A stretch of 21,158 bases of DNA from Bathyarchaeum sp965602795. GTDB lineage: Archaea > Thermoproteota > Bathyarchaeia > Bathyarchaeales > Bathyarchaeaceae. The stretch covers positions 1-21,158 of the forward strand of contig CBFCZR010000011.1 in the NCBI GenBank assembly GCA_965602795.1, given 5' to 3'. The position numbers were made by a program, and so were the translations under genes. Position 1 is the first letter of the stretch; each line of letters starts with the position of its first letter. The notes under the pieces are model-generated. The model was given only the letters and a program-made list of their open reading frames with translations. It was not told the origin of the DNA and searched no databases. Of this stretch, positions 8,248 through 15,140 are shown piece by piece.

Positions 8248-9273
8248 ATGGATAACCCCAAAGCACCTCCCTCAGTCACCGTTATTGTTCCTGTGCGGAA
8301 CGGGGAACAGACTATCCAGCCTTTGCTAGAGTCCCTCCAGAAGCTGGACTACGACAGAAACAAAGTAGAGGTGATTGTAGTCGACGGAAACTCCACAGAC
8401 AAAACTCGGGAAATAGTCAAAAAATACCCCGTTAAACTGGTTGTCGAGAAAAAGAAGGGACTAAACCTCGCAAGGAATGTAGGCATAAAGTGCAGCAACG
8501 GCGAAATAATTGCCTTCACAGACTCTGATTGCGTGGTGCCTCCCAACTGGATAACAAAAATTGTTGAAAACTTCAAAGACCCCAATGTCAGTTGCGTGGG
8601 AGGCAGCGCAAAAGCTCGTGACGACGATTTTGTTTCCCAATACGCTGACAACAGTATCGTGCGGTTGATGCCCTTCTTCACTAAACGGGAAGAACTCGGA
8701 AAGGTGAAGCCATTCTTTCGCCATCCCGCAGGATGCAACATGGCTTTCAGAAGAAAAGTCGCAGAAGACGTCGGATACTTTGACGAAAACATCCAGTACG
8801 GCTTCGACGAAGTTGAGTTTGCGGACAGAGTGTGCAAGGCTGGTCACAAGATGGTTCTGGACCCTGATGTTTTGGTCTGGCACAAACACAGGTCAACACT
8901 CAAAGATTTTTTGAAACAAAACTTTCAGTATGGCAAAGGAAGCGGACTGGTGTTTAGACGGAACAGGCTGAAGGACGCAGTTTCTAAGTGGTCTTTTTTA
9001 AGTATAGCGGGATTCATAAGTTGGCTGGTGATAGTGGGTTCATTGACGTTTCTAACTTTTGCTTCTACTTCCAGCCTTTTTCCTTGGCTGCTATTTGGGT
9101 TCACTGGTTTGCCCTTGATTATATTGGCTACAGTGTACACATATAGGGCGCTACACAACAAGAAGTTCACCAGAATCGTGGTATACCCCTTTATTGACCT
9201 CTTCAGAGTGCTCTCTTTCTGTTTTGGGCAGCTTTATCAGGTCTTCAAAAAACCTCGAAAACAAACAACGTAA
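8248..9273 (+). CDS. Membrane-associated family 2 glycosyltransferase
   Basis: This 341-residue glycosyltransferase has an N-terminal GT-A domain (SVTVIVPVRNGEQTI at 9-23; VIVVDGNSTDKTREIV near 42-57; metal-binding DSD at 92-94 in FTDSDCVVPPNW; GCNMAFRRKV at 162-171; a DEVEFADRV acidic/arginine segment at 187-195). The C-terminus carries two clear membrane spans (about 253-272 and 277-298) and a third weakly hydrophobic stretch near 311-328. This build is common in enzymes that act on polyprenyl- or membrane-bound acceptors, for example in S-layer or surface-glycan assembly. The acceptor cannot be told from sequence. There is no good Shine-Dalgarno before the ATG; a weak TATA-like AATAAAT lies near 8197-8203. 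It is transcribed divergently from the other glycosyltransferase across a gap of about 140 bp. Confidence 0.9.
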   Translation: MDNPKAPPSVTVIVPVRNGEQTIQPLLESLQKLDYDRNKVEVIVVDGNSTDKTREIVKKYPVKLVVEKKKGLNLARNVGIKCSNGEIIAFTDSDCVVPPNWITKIVENFKDPNVSCVGGSAKARDDDFVSQYADNSIVRLMPFFTKREELGKVKPFFRHPAGCNMAFRRKVAEDVGYFDENIQYGFDEVEFADRVCKAGHKMVLDPDVLVWHKHRSTLKDFLKQNFQYGKGSGLVFRRNRLKDAVSKWSFLSIAGFISWLVIVGSLTFLTFASTSSLFPWLLFGFTGLPLIILATVYTYRALHNKKFTRIVVYPFIDLFRVLSFCFGQLYQVFKKPRKQTT

Positions 9274-9411
9274 ACTCCGGAATGCAAACAAAAAGTCACA
9301 TTTTATCAGTGAAACAAGTATTTCGGATTCTTTAACATATCTTGCCTCGAAAGTTTTCTTAAATTACTTGCAGCCCCTTTTTCTTGTTGTTCAAGGAGAG
9401 GGTAGCCTAAT

Positions 9412-9765
9412 TTGGATTTCGCGTCTGGCGATGACTACATTTACAGCATGTTCGAAGCCGTGGTTGATGTTGTACATGGGAAGAAACGCGAGAAACTCCA
9501 GTTCGCCAAATGTCCGCAATGTGGTTGTTTGAAGTCTTTCAGACCGAAATCCAAGGGCATACAATCCACGGCTATGCGCTGCAGTAATTGTGGGAGCATA
9601 ATCTGTTTTGGTGTGAGAGGAATGGGTTCTAACTTCCGCGACCTCGCCGAAATCTTTTGTGAAAACTGTGAAGATGATTGCAGAAAATGTCCAATCTACA
9701 AGTTAGCCAACGAGCAGAATCGTGTAAAACGCTCTAAATTGGGTAAAAGATCACTTAACCGCTAG
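9412..9765 (+). CDS. Small cysteine-rich zinc-binding protein, function unknown
   Basis: This 117-residue protein has ten cysteines in two groups. The first resembles a zinc ribbon: C34-x2-C37 (CPQCGC) paired with C57-x2-C60 (CSNCG), plus C39 and C65. The second is a tight knot, C83-x2-C86-x3-C90-x2-C93, inside FCENCEDDCRKCP. The tail from about residue 97 is strongly basic. The frame is closed by TAG at 9403, so the TTG at 9412 is the first usable start; AGGAGAG (9394-9400) lies before it. No family is recognised. Nucleic-acid binding, or a structural zinc protein in a larger complex, is plausible from the ribbon and basic tail but unproven. It stands 138 bp after the glycosyltransferase and may have its own promoter (TTAAATTA near 9357). 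Confidence 0.72.
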   Translation: MDFASGDDYIYSMFEAVVDVVHGKKREKLQFAKCPQCGCLKSFRPKSKGIQSTAMRCSNCGSIICFGVRGMGSNFRDLAEIFCENCEDDCRKCPIYKLANEQNRVKRSKLGKRSLNR

Positions 9766-9795
9766 TTAACGAATAAGTGAACTAGTTCTGCAAAG

Positions 9796-9812
9796 CTGTT
9801 TCTTTTGAACAG
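9796..9812. terminator. Small T-rich hairpin after the zinc-protein gene
   Basis: CTGTT-T-C and GAACAG can pair around a TTTT loop, about 30 bp after the end of the plus-strand gene. The stem is short and has a bulge, so a role in 3' end formation is only a possibility. Confidence 0.2.
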
Positions 9813-9835
9813 AAAACTAATTGTACATGCTAAAA

Positions 9836-9864
9836 GGGGATAAATGAAAAAAGGAAATGAAAAG
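9836..9864 (-). terminator. Oligo-T terminator of the SSB gene
   Basis: On the minus strand this stretch is pyrimidine-rich and includes a run of six T (9847-9852 as A on the plus strand), starting about 12 bases after the SSB stop. Archaeal RNA polymerases stop at such T tracts without needing a hairpin. Confidence 0.45.
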
Positions 9865-9875
9865 AAGAAGGTAGT

Positions 9876-10352
9876 TTAGTATCTTCTTCGTTGGTATCCG
9901 CCGCTTCTTCCGCCGCCTCTGCCGCCGTATCCGCCGGATTGACGGTAGGGTCTGCGGTAACGTCTCTGCTGTTCATATCGTTTGTCTGAAAGGTTGTTTT
10001 CTGTGTTGACTTCCTCTATTGGGGACTCTTCTAGAACTTCGTAGCTGCCGTATTTGCCTACATTTATGCGCATGTTTCCTCTGAAGAGGTTTATGTACCC
10101 GTTAGTGATGCGCAAAGTGTCTCCTTCGTTTATTGCATCTATTTTGTCGTCCCAAAGGGTCATGTATAGGCTTGCGGTTTCGTCTCCAACCAAAGCATCT
10201 GTAACTCTGCGCACAGAATAATCTCTTCCTGTGACGCTTCTGATTTCACCCTTGGAAACTACTTTCACGATTGTGTTGACGCCTCTTGAATTGGGTGTCA
10301 GCGTTTCTACCTTTACCAGCTCTTCACTTTCAGAAGGTTCTTCATTCGACAT
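9876..10352 (-). CDS. ssb: Single-stranded DNA-binding protein, single OB fold with Gly/Arg tail
   Basis: This 158-residue protein has the architecture of crenarchaeal SSB, a simple relative of RPA. It opens with an acidic leader (1-15). An RPA-like OB fold at about 18-112 follows, with segments GVNTIVKVVSKGEIRSVTG, ASLYMTLWDDKIDAINEGDTL and LRITNGYINLFRGNMRINVG. A flexible tail (about 118-158) is rich in Arg, Tyr, Gln and Gly and ends in GGYGGRGGGRSGGYQRRRY. It should coat single-stranded DNA during replication and repair. In Sulfolobus SSB the corresponding tail is acidic or protein-binding, so the strongly basic RGG character here is notable and could add nucleic-acid affinity or RNA binding. 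The ATG at 10352 is supported by a TATA-like box about 45 bases upstream. Confidence 0.87.
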   Translation of the reverse strand: MSNEEPSESEELVKVETLTPNSRGVNTIVKVVSKGEIRSVTGRDYSVRRVTDALVGDETASLYMTLWDDKIDAINEGDTLRITNGYINLFRGNMRINVGKYGSYEVLEESPIEEVNTENNLSDKRYEQQRRYRRPYRQSGGYGGRGGGRSGGYQRRRY

Positions 10353-10393
10353 TTCATCTACTTCCGATTTACATGCTCATTGAATCGAAGCAG

Positions 10394-10402
10394 TTCTTAA
10401 AC
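10394..10402 (-). promoter_or_regulatory. TATA-like box of ssb
   Basis: GTTTAAGAA on the minus strand lies about 45 bases before the ssb ATG, which would place the transcript start about 20 bases ahead of the coding region. Confidence 0.35.
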
Positions 10403-10502
10403 ATTGCGGTTTGCTACGTAGACTGTAAATTGCTAAAACAGAAAGCTCTGCATCAAGCTGGAACCAAAACAGTATACAGGACATACCACATGCCACTCAC
10501 AA

Positions 10503-10510
10503 TTTATAAG
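10503..10510 (+). promoter_or_regulatory. TATA box of rtcB
   Basis: TTTATAAG is a near-consensus archaeal TATA element. It sits 38 bases before the rtcB ATG, predicting a leader of roughly 15 bases that contains the weak ribosome site AAAGGCGGT (10535-10543). Confidence 0.55.
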
Positions 10511-10547
10511 TTCCGCCGCTGCAAATCTCTACTGAAAGGCGGTCATT

Positions 10548-12032
10548 ATGGGCAGACAAAGAAAATTCCGAGAGCGGGCGCCACCCGTTCCCCTAGAGAA
10601 GATTGATGATTATAGCTGGCGCATACCCACAAGCTACAAGTCAGGCATGCGCGTCCCCGGCATGGTCTTTGCCGACGAGCAACTTATAGAAAAAATTAAG
10701 ACGGATCGGACACTCAATCAGTGTGCAAATGTAGCCCACCTCCCGGGAATATACAAACACTCAATTACATTGCCTGATGGACACGAGGGATACGGTTTTC
10801 CCATAGGCGGAGTAGCCGCCACAGACTACGAAGAAGGAGTGATAAGCCCAGGGGGAGTAGGCTACGACATCAACTGTGGAGTCCGTCTTTTAACCACAAA
10901 CCTTTCTGAAAGCGATGTTAGACCACACCTTGCCGCCCTCACAACCACCATATTCAGAAACGTTCCCAGCGGACTTGGCAGCAGACGCAAAGACTTCAGG
11001 CTGAACCTACATGAACTGGAACAGTTAATCACGGAAGGCGTACCTTGGGCAGTGAAAAAGGGGATGGCTCGACCCGAGGACGTCAAGCACTGCGAGGAAG
11101 AGGGACATATGGAAGGTGCTAACCCGGACAAGATTTCGTCCAGAGCCAAGCAAAGGGGACTTCCTCAAAGCGGCACCCTAGGCTCAGGAAACCACTTTCT
11201 GGAAATCGGAAAGGTTGACAAAATCTACAACAAAAAGGTAGCTAAAACCTTCGGCGTCACTCATGAGGGACAGGTCACAGTTCTGATTCACACCGGCTCT
11301 AGAGGATTCGGACACCAAACCTGCTCGGATTATCTTCGGGTCATGGAACGCGCCGTCCAAAAATACAACATCTCCATACCTGACAGAGAGCTTGCCTGCG
11401 CACCAGCCACCAGCGACGAGGCACAGGACTACTATCAAGCTATGGCTTGCGCCGTCAACTATGCTTTCGTTAATCGTCAGGTCATCACCCATTGGGTTCG
11501 TCAAAGCTTCGAAAGCGTTCTCAAGAGGCCAGCAGAAGATTTTGGCTTAGATTTGGTCTACGACGTTGCCCACAACATCGCAAAAATTGAAGAGCACACC
11601 GTAGATGGGAAGCGGGTTAAAGTTTTTACGCACAGGAAAGGGGCGACGCGCTGTTTCCCGCCTGAACATAGGGATATTCCTGCTGACTACCGATCTGTGG
11701 GGCAGCCTGTCATTATTCCGGGGAGCATGGGCACGGCTTCTTGGCTGCTGGTGGGGACGCATAAGGCTATGGAGCTTTCTTTCGGTTCCACCGCTCATGG
11801 GGCTGGACGCATGATGAGCAGGTCGGCTGCTAAGCGTAGGTTCTGGGGTGGAGACGTGAAAAAGGGTTTGGAGGGTCGAGGGATTGTTGTCCGAGCGGCC
11901 AGTCCTGTTGTTTTGGCTGAAGAGGCTGACCCTGCATACAAGAATGTGGACAATGTTGTTGAAGTAAGCGATAAAGCTGGGATTGCCACCCGCGTTGCTC
12001 GGTTGGTTCCGTTGGGAGTCGTGAAAGGGTAA
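10548..12032 (+). CDS. rtcB: tRNA-splicing RNA ligase RtcB
   Basis: This 494-residue enzyme joins RNA ends carrying 2',3'-cyclic phosphate or 3'-phosphate to 5'-hydroxyl ends, using GTP and Mn2+. In archaea it seals tRNA exon halves after intron removal. All active-site groups are visible: D107 and C110 in GGVGYDINCGVR, H216 in GSGNHFLEIG, H248 in HTGSRGFGHQ, H342 in AHNIAKIEEH, and the guanylated histidine H417 in STAHGAGRMMSR. These match the known Pyrococcus RtcB residues with an offset of about 12-14. The length shows that no intein is present, although RtcB genes often host one. It diverges from ssb and converges on the ogg gene with a 15 bp gap. The usual activator, archease, is not in the window. 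Confidence 0.97.
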   Translation: MGRQRKFRERAPPVPLEKIDDYSWRIPTSYKSGMRVPGMVFADEQLIEKIKTDRTLNQCANVAHLPGIYKHSITLPDGHEGYGFPIGGVAATDYEEGVISPGGVGYDINCGVRLLTTNLSESDVRPHLAALTTTIFRNVPSGLGSRRKDFRLNLHELEQLITEGVPWAVKKGMARPEDVKHCEEEGHMEGANPDKISSRAKQRGLPQSGTLGSGNHFLEIGKVDKIYNKKVAKTFGVTHEGQVTVLIHTGSRGFGHQTCSDYLRVMERAVQKYNISIPDRELACAPATSDEAQDYYQAMACAVNYAFVNRQVITHWVRQSFESVLKRPAEDFGLDLVYDVAHNIAKIEEHTVDGKRVKVFTHRKGATRCFPPEHRDIPADYRSVGQPVIIPGSMGTASWLLVGTHKAMELSFGSTAHGAGRMMSRSAAKRRFWGGDVKKGLEGRGIVVRAASPVVLAEEADPAYKNVDNVVEVSDKAGIATRVARLVPLGVVKG

Positions 12033-12047
12033 CCGCAACGAAAGATG

Positions 12048-12941
12048 TTAGTGTCGCTGTTGTGTTCTTAGATAATGGAAGAGGTATTCCTGGGCGTATC
12101 CCGCATATTTTCCGAAGTATTCTCGTCCAAAGGAGCCGATTGTTCCGTATTCCTTTGGTGTGAGTGAGCTTTTGCTGGCAACACGTTTAATGAATGGGCT
12201 GTCGAAGTGTCGTGCGTAGAGGGTTGTGGCTGCCCTTTTCATCCACACATCTATAGGGAAAGCTTCCAGTTTTTCTAGGGAGAAGAGGAGAACGCAGTCA
12301 GCGACCTTCTGTCCCACTCCTGGCAAACCCAACAGTTCTCGCTTAGCATCCTCGTATTCCATGCGTTTTAATGATTCTAGGGACAGGTCTCCGCCGTCAA
12401 CCAGTTTTGCGGTCTCTAAAGCTCGTTCAGCCCTGAAGCCTAAACCGCAGCTTCGCAGGTCCTTGGGGCAGGCTTGGGCTAGGTCTGCTGGTTTTGGGAA
12501 GGTGTAGAGGTCGTAGCCGTCAACGGTTAACTTTTTTCCGAAGCATCTGGATATGCTATTGATCATTTTTTTGATGGCTGGGATGCTCTTGTATGTGGCG
12601 CAGATGTAGGAGATGAGGCACTCCCACGGCTCTTGCCTGACCAGTCTTAGTCCACAGAAATGGTCGATTGCATTTTTTATGTGCTCGTCTCTGTTTATCT
12701 CGGACATGATGGAAGGCAGGTCATCGTCTAATCTCAGGTAATTCTCGATGAACTCTTGGTTCTGGGGTTCTGGAAAAACTTGGAAAATCAGCCGTTCGCC
12801 GATCTGCTTTATTTTGATTACTCTGTCTGCGACGACGCCGTACCACCAGTCGCCCAGTTTCTGCCATCTGAAAAGCTGACCGCAACATAGGGTGTGCTCT
12901 AGGCTGAAGGGAACCGTTGACCTGTCTAGCTTAATCTCCAT
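12048..12941 (-). CDS. ogg: 8-oxoguanine DNA glycosylase/AP lyase, Ogg1-like
   Basis: This 297-residue HhH-GPD glycosylase excises oxidised guanine and nicks the abasic site. The N-terminal domain has CCGQLFRWQ, with G21 at the place of the human OGG1 glycine that reads 8-oxoG. The helix-hairpin-helix reads LLGLPGVGQKVADC, with catalytic lysine K212; the activating aspartate is D231 in PIDVWM. The 19-residue spacing between them equals human K249 to D268. The C-terminal AGYAQEYLFHYLR matches the human base-pocket segment (Q284, F288). Departures are Y117, A122 and W233 where the human enzyme has N149, R154 and H270. The ATG is preceded by GAGGAAG and lies 22 bp after the MBL-hydrolase gene, so the two are probably co-transcribed. 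AlkA is a poorer fit because of the GQ-FRW motif. Confidence 0.92.
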   Translation of the reverse strand: MEIKLDRSTVPFSLEHTLCCGQLFRWQKLGDWWYGVVADRVIKIKQIGERLIFQVFPEPQNQEFIENYLRLDDDLPSIMSEINRDEHIKNAIDHFCGLRLVRQEPWECLISYICATYKSIPAIKKMINSISRCFGKKLTVDGYDLYTFPKPADLAQACPKDLRSCGLGFRAERALETAKLVDGGDLSLESLKRMEYEDAKRELLGLPGVGQKVADCVLLFSLEKLEAFPIDVWMKRAATTLYARHFDSPFIKRVASKSSLTPKEYGTIGSFGREYFGKYAGYAQEYLFHYLRTQQRH

Positions 12942-12963
12942 GGCTCTTCCTCAGCACTGTTGG

Positions 12964-13545
12964 TTACCTCTGCAGGAAGGGGTTGTGTCGTTTTTCGTTG
13001 CCTATAGTGGTGGGCGGTCCGTGTCCAGGATACACCTTGAAGCTGTCTGGCAACGGCAAAAGTTTGGTTTTGATTGAATTTATTAGCTGTGGGAATGAGC
13101 CGCCAGCAAAGTCACTTCTTCCTATAGAGCCTGCAAATAGGGCGTCTCCCGTGAAAACTGTGTTGTCTGCTAAGATGGATATGCCGTCTGGTGTGTGTCC
13201 CGGGGTGTGGAGAAGTTTCAGCTTGAGGCTGCCCACCTGTAGGATGTCTCCTTCGTGGAGTTTCCTGTCTGCTTGCACATGTTCCGGGTTGCTTTCGTGG
13301 ATGAGGATGGGAGCGCCCGTCGCCTCTTTTATGATGCTGTTTCCGGCTATGTGGTCGGGGTGACCGTGGGTGTTGATGACGTATTTGATGTTGAGGCCGT
13401 TTTGTTTTATGTAATCTAGAATCGGTTCAGCTTCTGCTTTGCTTTCCATTCCCGGGTCAATGACAGCCGCTTCTTTGGTTTCTTCGCAGCCTACAACATA
13501 GCAGTTCGTGGATAGCCACCCAACCGCGAAACATTTTACGATCAT
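12964..13545 (-). CDS. MBL-fold metallo-hydrolase (glyoxalase II-like)
   Basis: This 193-residue metallo-beta-lactamase-fold hydrolase has a two-metal centre. Visible ligands are THGHPDH (H60, H62, D64, H65), HTPGHT (H117), GDALFAGSIGR (D134) and YPGHGP (H175). This set is typical of the short glyoxalase II-like group that cleaves thioesters or related esters; the exact substrate cannot be read. The frame is open further, to a TTG at 13584, but that codon lies only about 13 bases from the TATA-like box, inside the expected non-transcribed part. The ATG at 13545 has GAGAGG ahead of it and gives a sensible N-terminus (MIVKCFAVGWLSTNCYVV). It is the first gene of a likely two-gene unit with ogg. 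Confidence 0.88.
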   Translation of the reverse strand: MIVKCFAVGWLSTNCYVVGCEETKEAAVIDPGMESKAEAEPILDYIKQNGLNIKYVINTHGHPDHIAGNSIIKEATGAPILIHESNPEHVQADRKLHEGDILQVGSLKLKLLHTPGHTPDGISILADNTVFTGDALFAGSIGRSDFAGGSFPQLINSIKTKLLPLPDSFKVYPGHGPPTTIGNEKRHNPFLQR

Positions 13546-13596
13546 CAATAAACCTCTCTGAAACCTGCTGCAATGTCTATCCAAAAGAAAACCACA

Positions 13597-13605
13597 CTAT
13601 AAAAA
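13597..13605 (-). promoter_or_regulatory. TATA-like box of the MBL hydrolase/ogg unit
   Basis: TTTTTATAG on the minus strand is followed about 25 bases later by the expected transcript start near 13575. That leaves a 30-base leader with GAGAGG before the ATG at 13545. Confidence 0.5.
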
Positions 13606-13808
13606 CTATACAAAAAATTTAGCATAGTAACACCGGTGTGAACTTTTGTCACTAAAGTGTGCTGTGCTGCTGATTTTCAGAAAAAAGTTTGTTTTCATCA
13701 ATCTTCTGCTATTAGTCTCCTAATATGCGACAAGTTCGTGTGAACAAGTTTGATTTTCGCGGTTGCTCAGTAATAACAAGTTGAGTTGAATTAAGCCCAA
13801 ACCCAAGG

Positions 13809-13817
13809 CTCATAAAC
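13809..13817 (+). promoter_or_regulatory. TATA-like box of the Cdd1-type gene
   Basis: CTCATAAAC lies about 30-38 bases before the ATG at 13848, so the predicted start of transcription is near 13838. The rest of 13606-13808 holds a perfect 10-bp palindrome (ACACCGGTGT, 13630-13639) and otherwise nothing I can identify. Confidence 0.35.
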
Positions 13818-13847
13818 GCGCGCCAAAAATAGTGTTTGTGGTTTGTC

Positions 13848-14120
13848 ATGAAAAAGCGAAGCTCAAGAGATGATTTAACTCAGATACCTTATGTCGGAAA
13901 GTCTATTGAAAATGATTTCAAAAATATAGGTATAATGAGGATTTCAGACCTAAAAGGTAAAGATCCAGATGAACTGTATTCTAAATTATGCGCGGCAAAA
14001 GGGCACCAAGTTGATCGTTGCCTATTGTATGTCTGCCGTTCATCCGTCTATTTTGCTGAAACCGAAAATCCCGACCCTGAGAAAATCAAGTGGTGGAATT
14101 GGAAAAACAAAAAGATTTGA
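13848..14120 (+). CDS. Cdd1-type helix-hairpin-helix protein
   Basis: This 90-residue protein matches the family named 'pathogenicity locus' or Cdd1. It has a helix-hairpin-helix-like IPYVGKSIENDFKNIGI (13-29), then DLKGKDPDELYSKLCA (34-49), DRCLLYVCRSSVYFAE (57-71) and the closing KWWNWK (81-86). The hairpin is of the type that binds DNA backbone without sequence preference, so a DNA-related role is likely, but no activity is established for the family. I chose the ATG at 13848. An in-frame TTG at 13836 would lie at or before the predicted transcript start. The stop is 2 bp from the end of the opposing small membrane-protein gene. The family is widespread in bacteria and archaea, so horizontal exchange is possible. 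Confidence 0.85.
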   Translation: MKKRSSRDDLTQIPYVGKSIENDFKNIGIMRISDLKGKDPDELYSKLCAAKGHQVDRCLLYVCRSSVYFAETENPDPEKIKWWNWKNKKI

Positions 14121-14122
14121 AT

Positions 14123-14344
14123 TCAATTATGTTTTTGTGTAGTTGTTGTTCTTTTAATCTGGGTTTTTTGATAAAAAAATAGGGTGGGGGCTCCTCCTGC
14201 TAATGTGAATATTATCTTGAATGTCTGGTTGTTCAGTTGGACCAGTGGCGCAATGATGCAGGATAGTAGATAAAGCACGATTATCAAGATTAATGGTGTT
14301 GCAATAAAAGTTACGATCACGTCGCCGATCTTATCTTCTTCCAA
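14123..14344 (-). CDS. Small two-span membrane protein, function unknown
   Basis: This 73-residue protein has two hydrophobic segments, at about 8-35 (VIVTFIATPLILIIVLYLL and on) and 40-58 (FKIIFTLAGGAPTLFFY). They are joined by a short polar turn and followed by a Lys/Arg/Thr-rich tail that should face the cytoplasm. No family is recognised. The only start is a TTG at 14344, just downstream of AGGGGA, which forms one arm of a perfect 16-bp palindrome. Its end nearly touches the convergent Cdd1-type gene. A compact membrane accessory protein is the most that can be said. The open frame, two clear spans and a ribosome site make it more likely real than not. Confidence 0.55.
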   Translation of the reverse strand: MEEDKIGDVIVTFIATPLILIIVLYLLSCIIAPLVQLNNQTFKIIFTLAGGAPTLFFYQKTQIKRTTTTQKHN

Positions 14345-14350
14345 GGAATC

Positions 14351-14366
14351 CCCTATAATTATAGGG
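14351..14366. promoter_or_regulatory. Perfect 16-bp palindrome CCCTATAATTATAGGG
   Basis: Both arms (CCCTATAA and TTATAGGG) match exactly. The element lies 6 bases before the TTG start of the small membrane-protein gene and about 90 bases before pcm. It overlaps that gene's ribosome-binding sequence and has a TATA-like core, with another AT-rich stretch at 14367-14380. It could be an operator or simply a symmetric promoter. Confidence 0.4.
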
Positions 14367-14458
14367 TATATTATTACTTAAGATTTACTATACAGCTCAT
14401 GGTTACGATCGGGGTCAAACTTTAAGGCACATGTTTCTCTATTATGTCAAGGTGAACA

Positions 14459-15133
14459 ATGAGTCAGCAGAAGTGGGAAGGACTGATTCAGAAGCTGGTT
14501 AGAGGCAATATTCTCAGGTCGCCTAATGTTATAAGGGCGTTACGTCAGGTGTCTCGGGAACCATTTCTTCCCAAAAACGTGAAAGCCAGCGCAGCATCAG
14601 ACTGTCCTCTTCCCATAGGTTCAGGGCAAACAGCCTCCGCACCCCACATGGTATCCATAATGGACGAAGCCCTTGAACTGGAAGTGGGACACAAAGTCCT
14701 AGAAGTGGGTGCAGGTTCAGGCTGGCACGCCGCCACCATAGCCGAGATAGTGGCCCCCTCAGACGCACCTAAAGAAGAGTGGGGACATGTGTACACAATA
14801 GAAAGAATAGCCGAGTTAGCAGCATTCGCCAAACAAAACATCACCCAGACAGGGTACGAAGACAGAGTCACCGTAATCCACCAAGACGGAACACTGGGAT
14901 ACCCAGAAGAGGCACCCTACGACCGCATCCTAGTTGCGGCGGCTGGTCCAGAAGTGCCCAAACCACTGGTTGAACAACTAAAAAACGGCGGAATTCTCCT
15001 TGTTCCCGTGGGCGGAGCCCAGTTCTACCAAACATTAGTCAGAGTCAGGAAGAAGAATGGCGAAACAGTTGAGGAAAACTTGGGAGGAGTCGCGTTCGTG
15101 CCCCTAATCGGCAAGCACGGCTTCGAACCATAA
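14459..15133 (+). CDS. pcm: Protein-L-isoaspartate O-methyltransferase
   Basis: This 224-residue cytoplasmic enzyme methylates isoaspartyl residues in aged proteins using S-adenosylmethionine, starting their repair. Diagnostic features are GSGQTASAPHMVSIMDEAL (54-72), the isoaspartate-site loop of the family; SAM motif I VLEVGAGSGWHAATIAEIV (80-98); the acidic-loop region VYTIERIAELAAFAKQN (111-127); and the motif near DRILVAAAGPEVPKPLVEQL followed by GGILLVPVGG. Length is normal for the family. The ATG is preceded by AAGGTGA (14449-14455) and a TATA-like TTTAAG (14421-14426). It ends 7 bp before the converging fen1 gene, leaving no room for a separate terminator. Confidence 0.95.
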   Translation: MSQQKWEGLIQKLVRGNILRSPNVIRALRQVSREPFLPKNVKASAASDCPLPIGSGQTASAPHMVSIMDEALELEVGHKVLEVGAGSGWHAATIAEIVAPSDAPKEEWGHVYTIERIAELAAFAKQNITQTGYEDRVTVIHQDGTLGYPEEAPYDRILVAAAGPEVPKPLVEQLKNGGILLVPVGGAQFYQTLVRVRKKNGETVEENLGGVAFVPLIGKHGFEP

Positions 15134-15140
15134 CAGGACT

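Noticed and set aside
10862..12038. Several open frames of 95-163 residues opposite rtcB
   Set aside because: They are antisense to conserved RtcB active-site sequence and show no recognisable domain.
13630..13639. Palindrome ACACCGGTGT upstream of the MBL hydrolase
   Set aside because: At 10 bp it is weak evidence on its own, and it lies upstream of the TATA box without a second copy.
13655..13705. A C/D-box RNA-like arrangement on the minus strand (GATGAAAAC followed by CTGA)
   Set aside because: The first box departs from consensus, spacing to CTGA is irregular, and no second matching C'/D pair follows.
13725..13784. A 19-residue plus-strand frame starting MRQVRVNKFDF
   Set aside because: It is short, has no ribosome site, and precedes the TATA-like element of the next gene; nothing distinguishes it from chance.
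14117..14126. Palindrome TTGAATTCAA at the end of the Cdd1-type gene, followed by a T-run
   Set aside because: There is no loop, so it cannot form an RNA hairpin; the T-run alone is too short to call a terminator with confidence.
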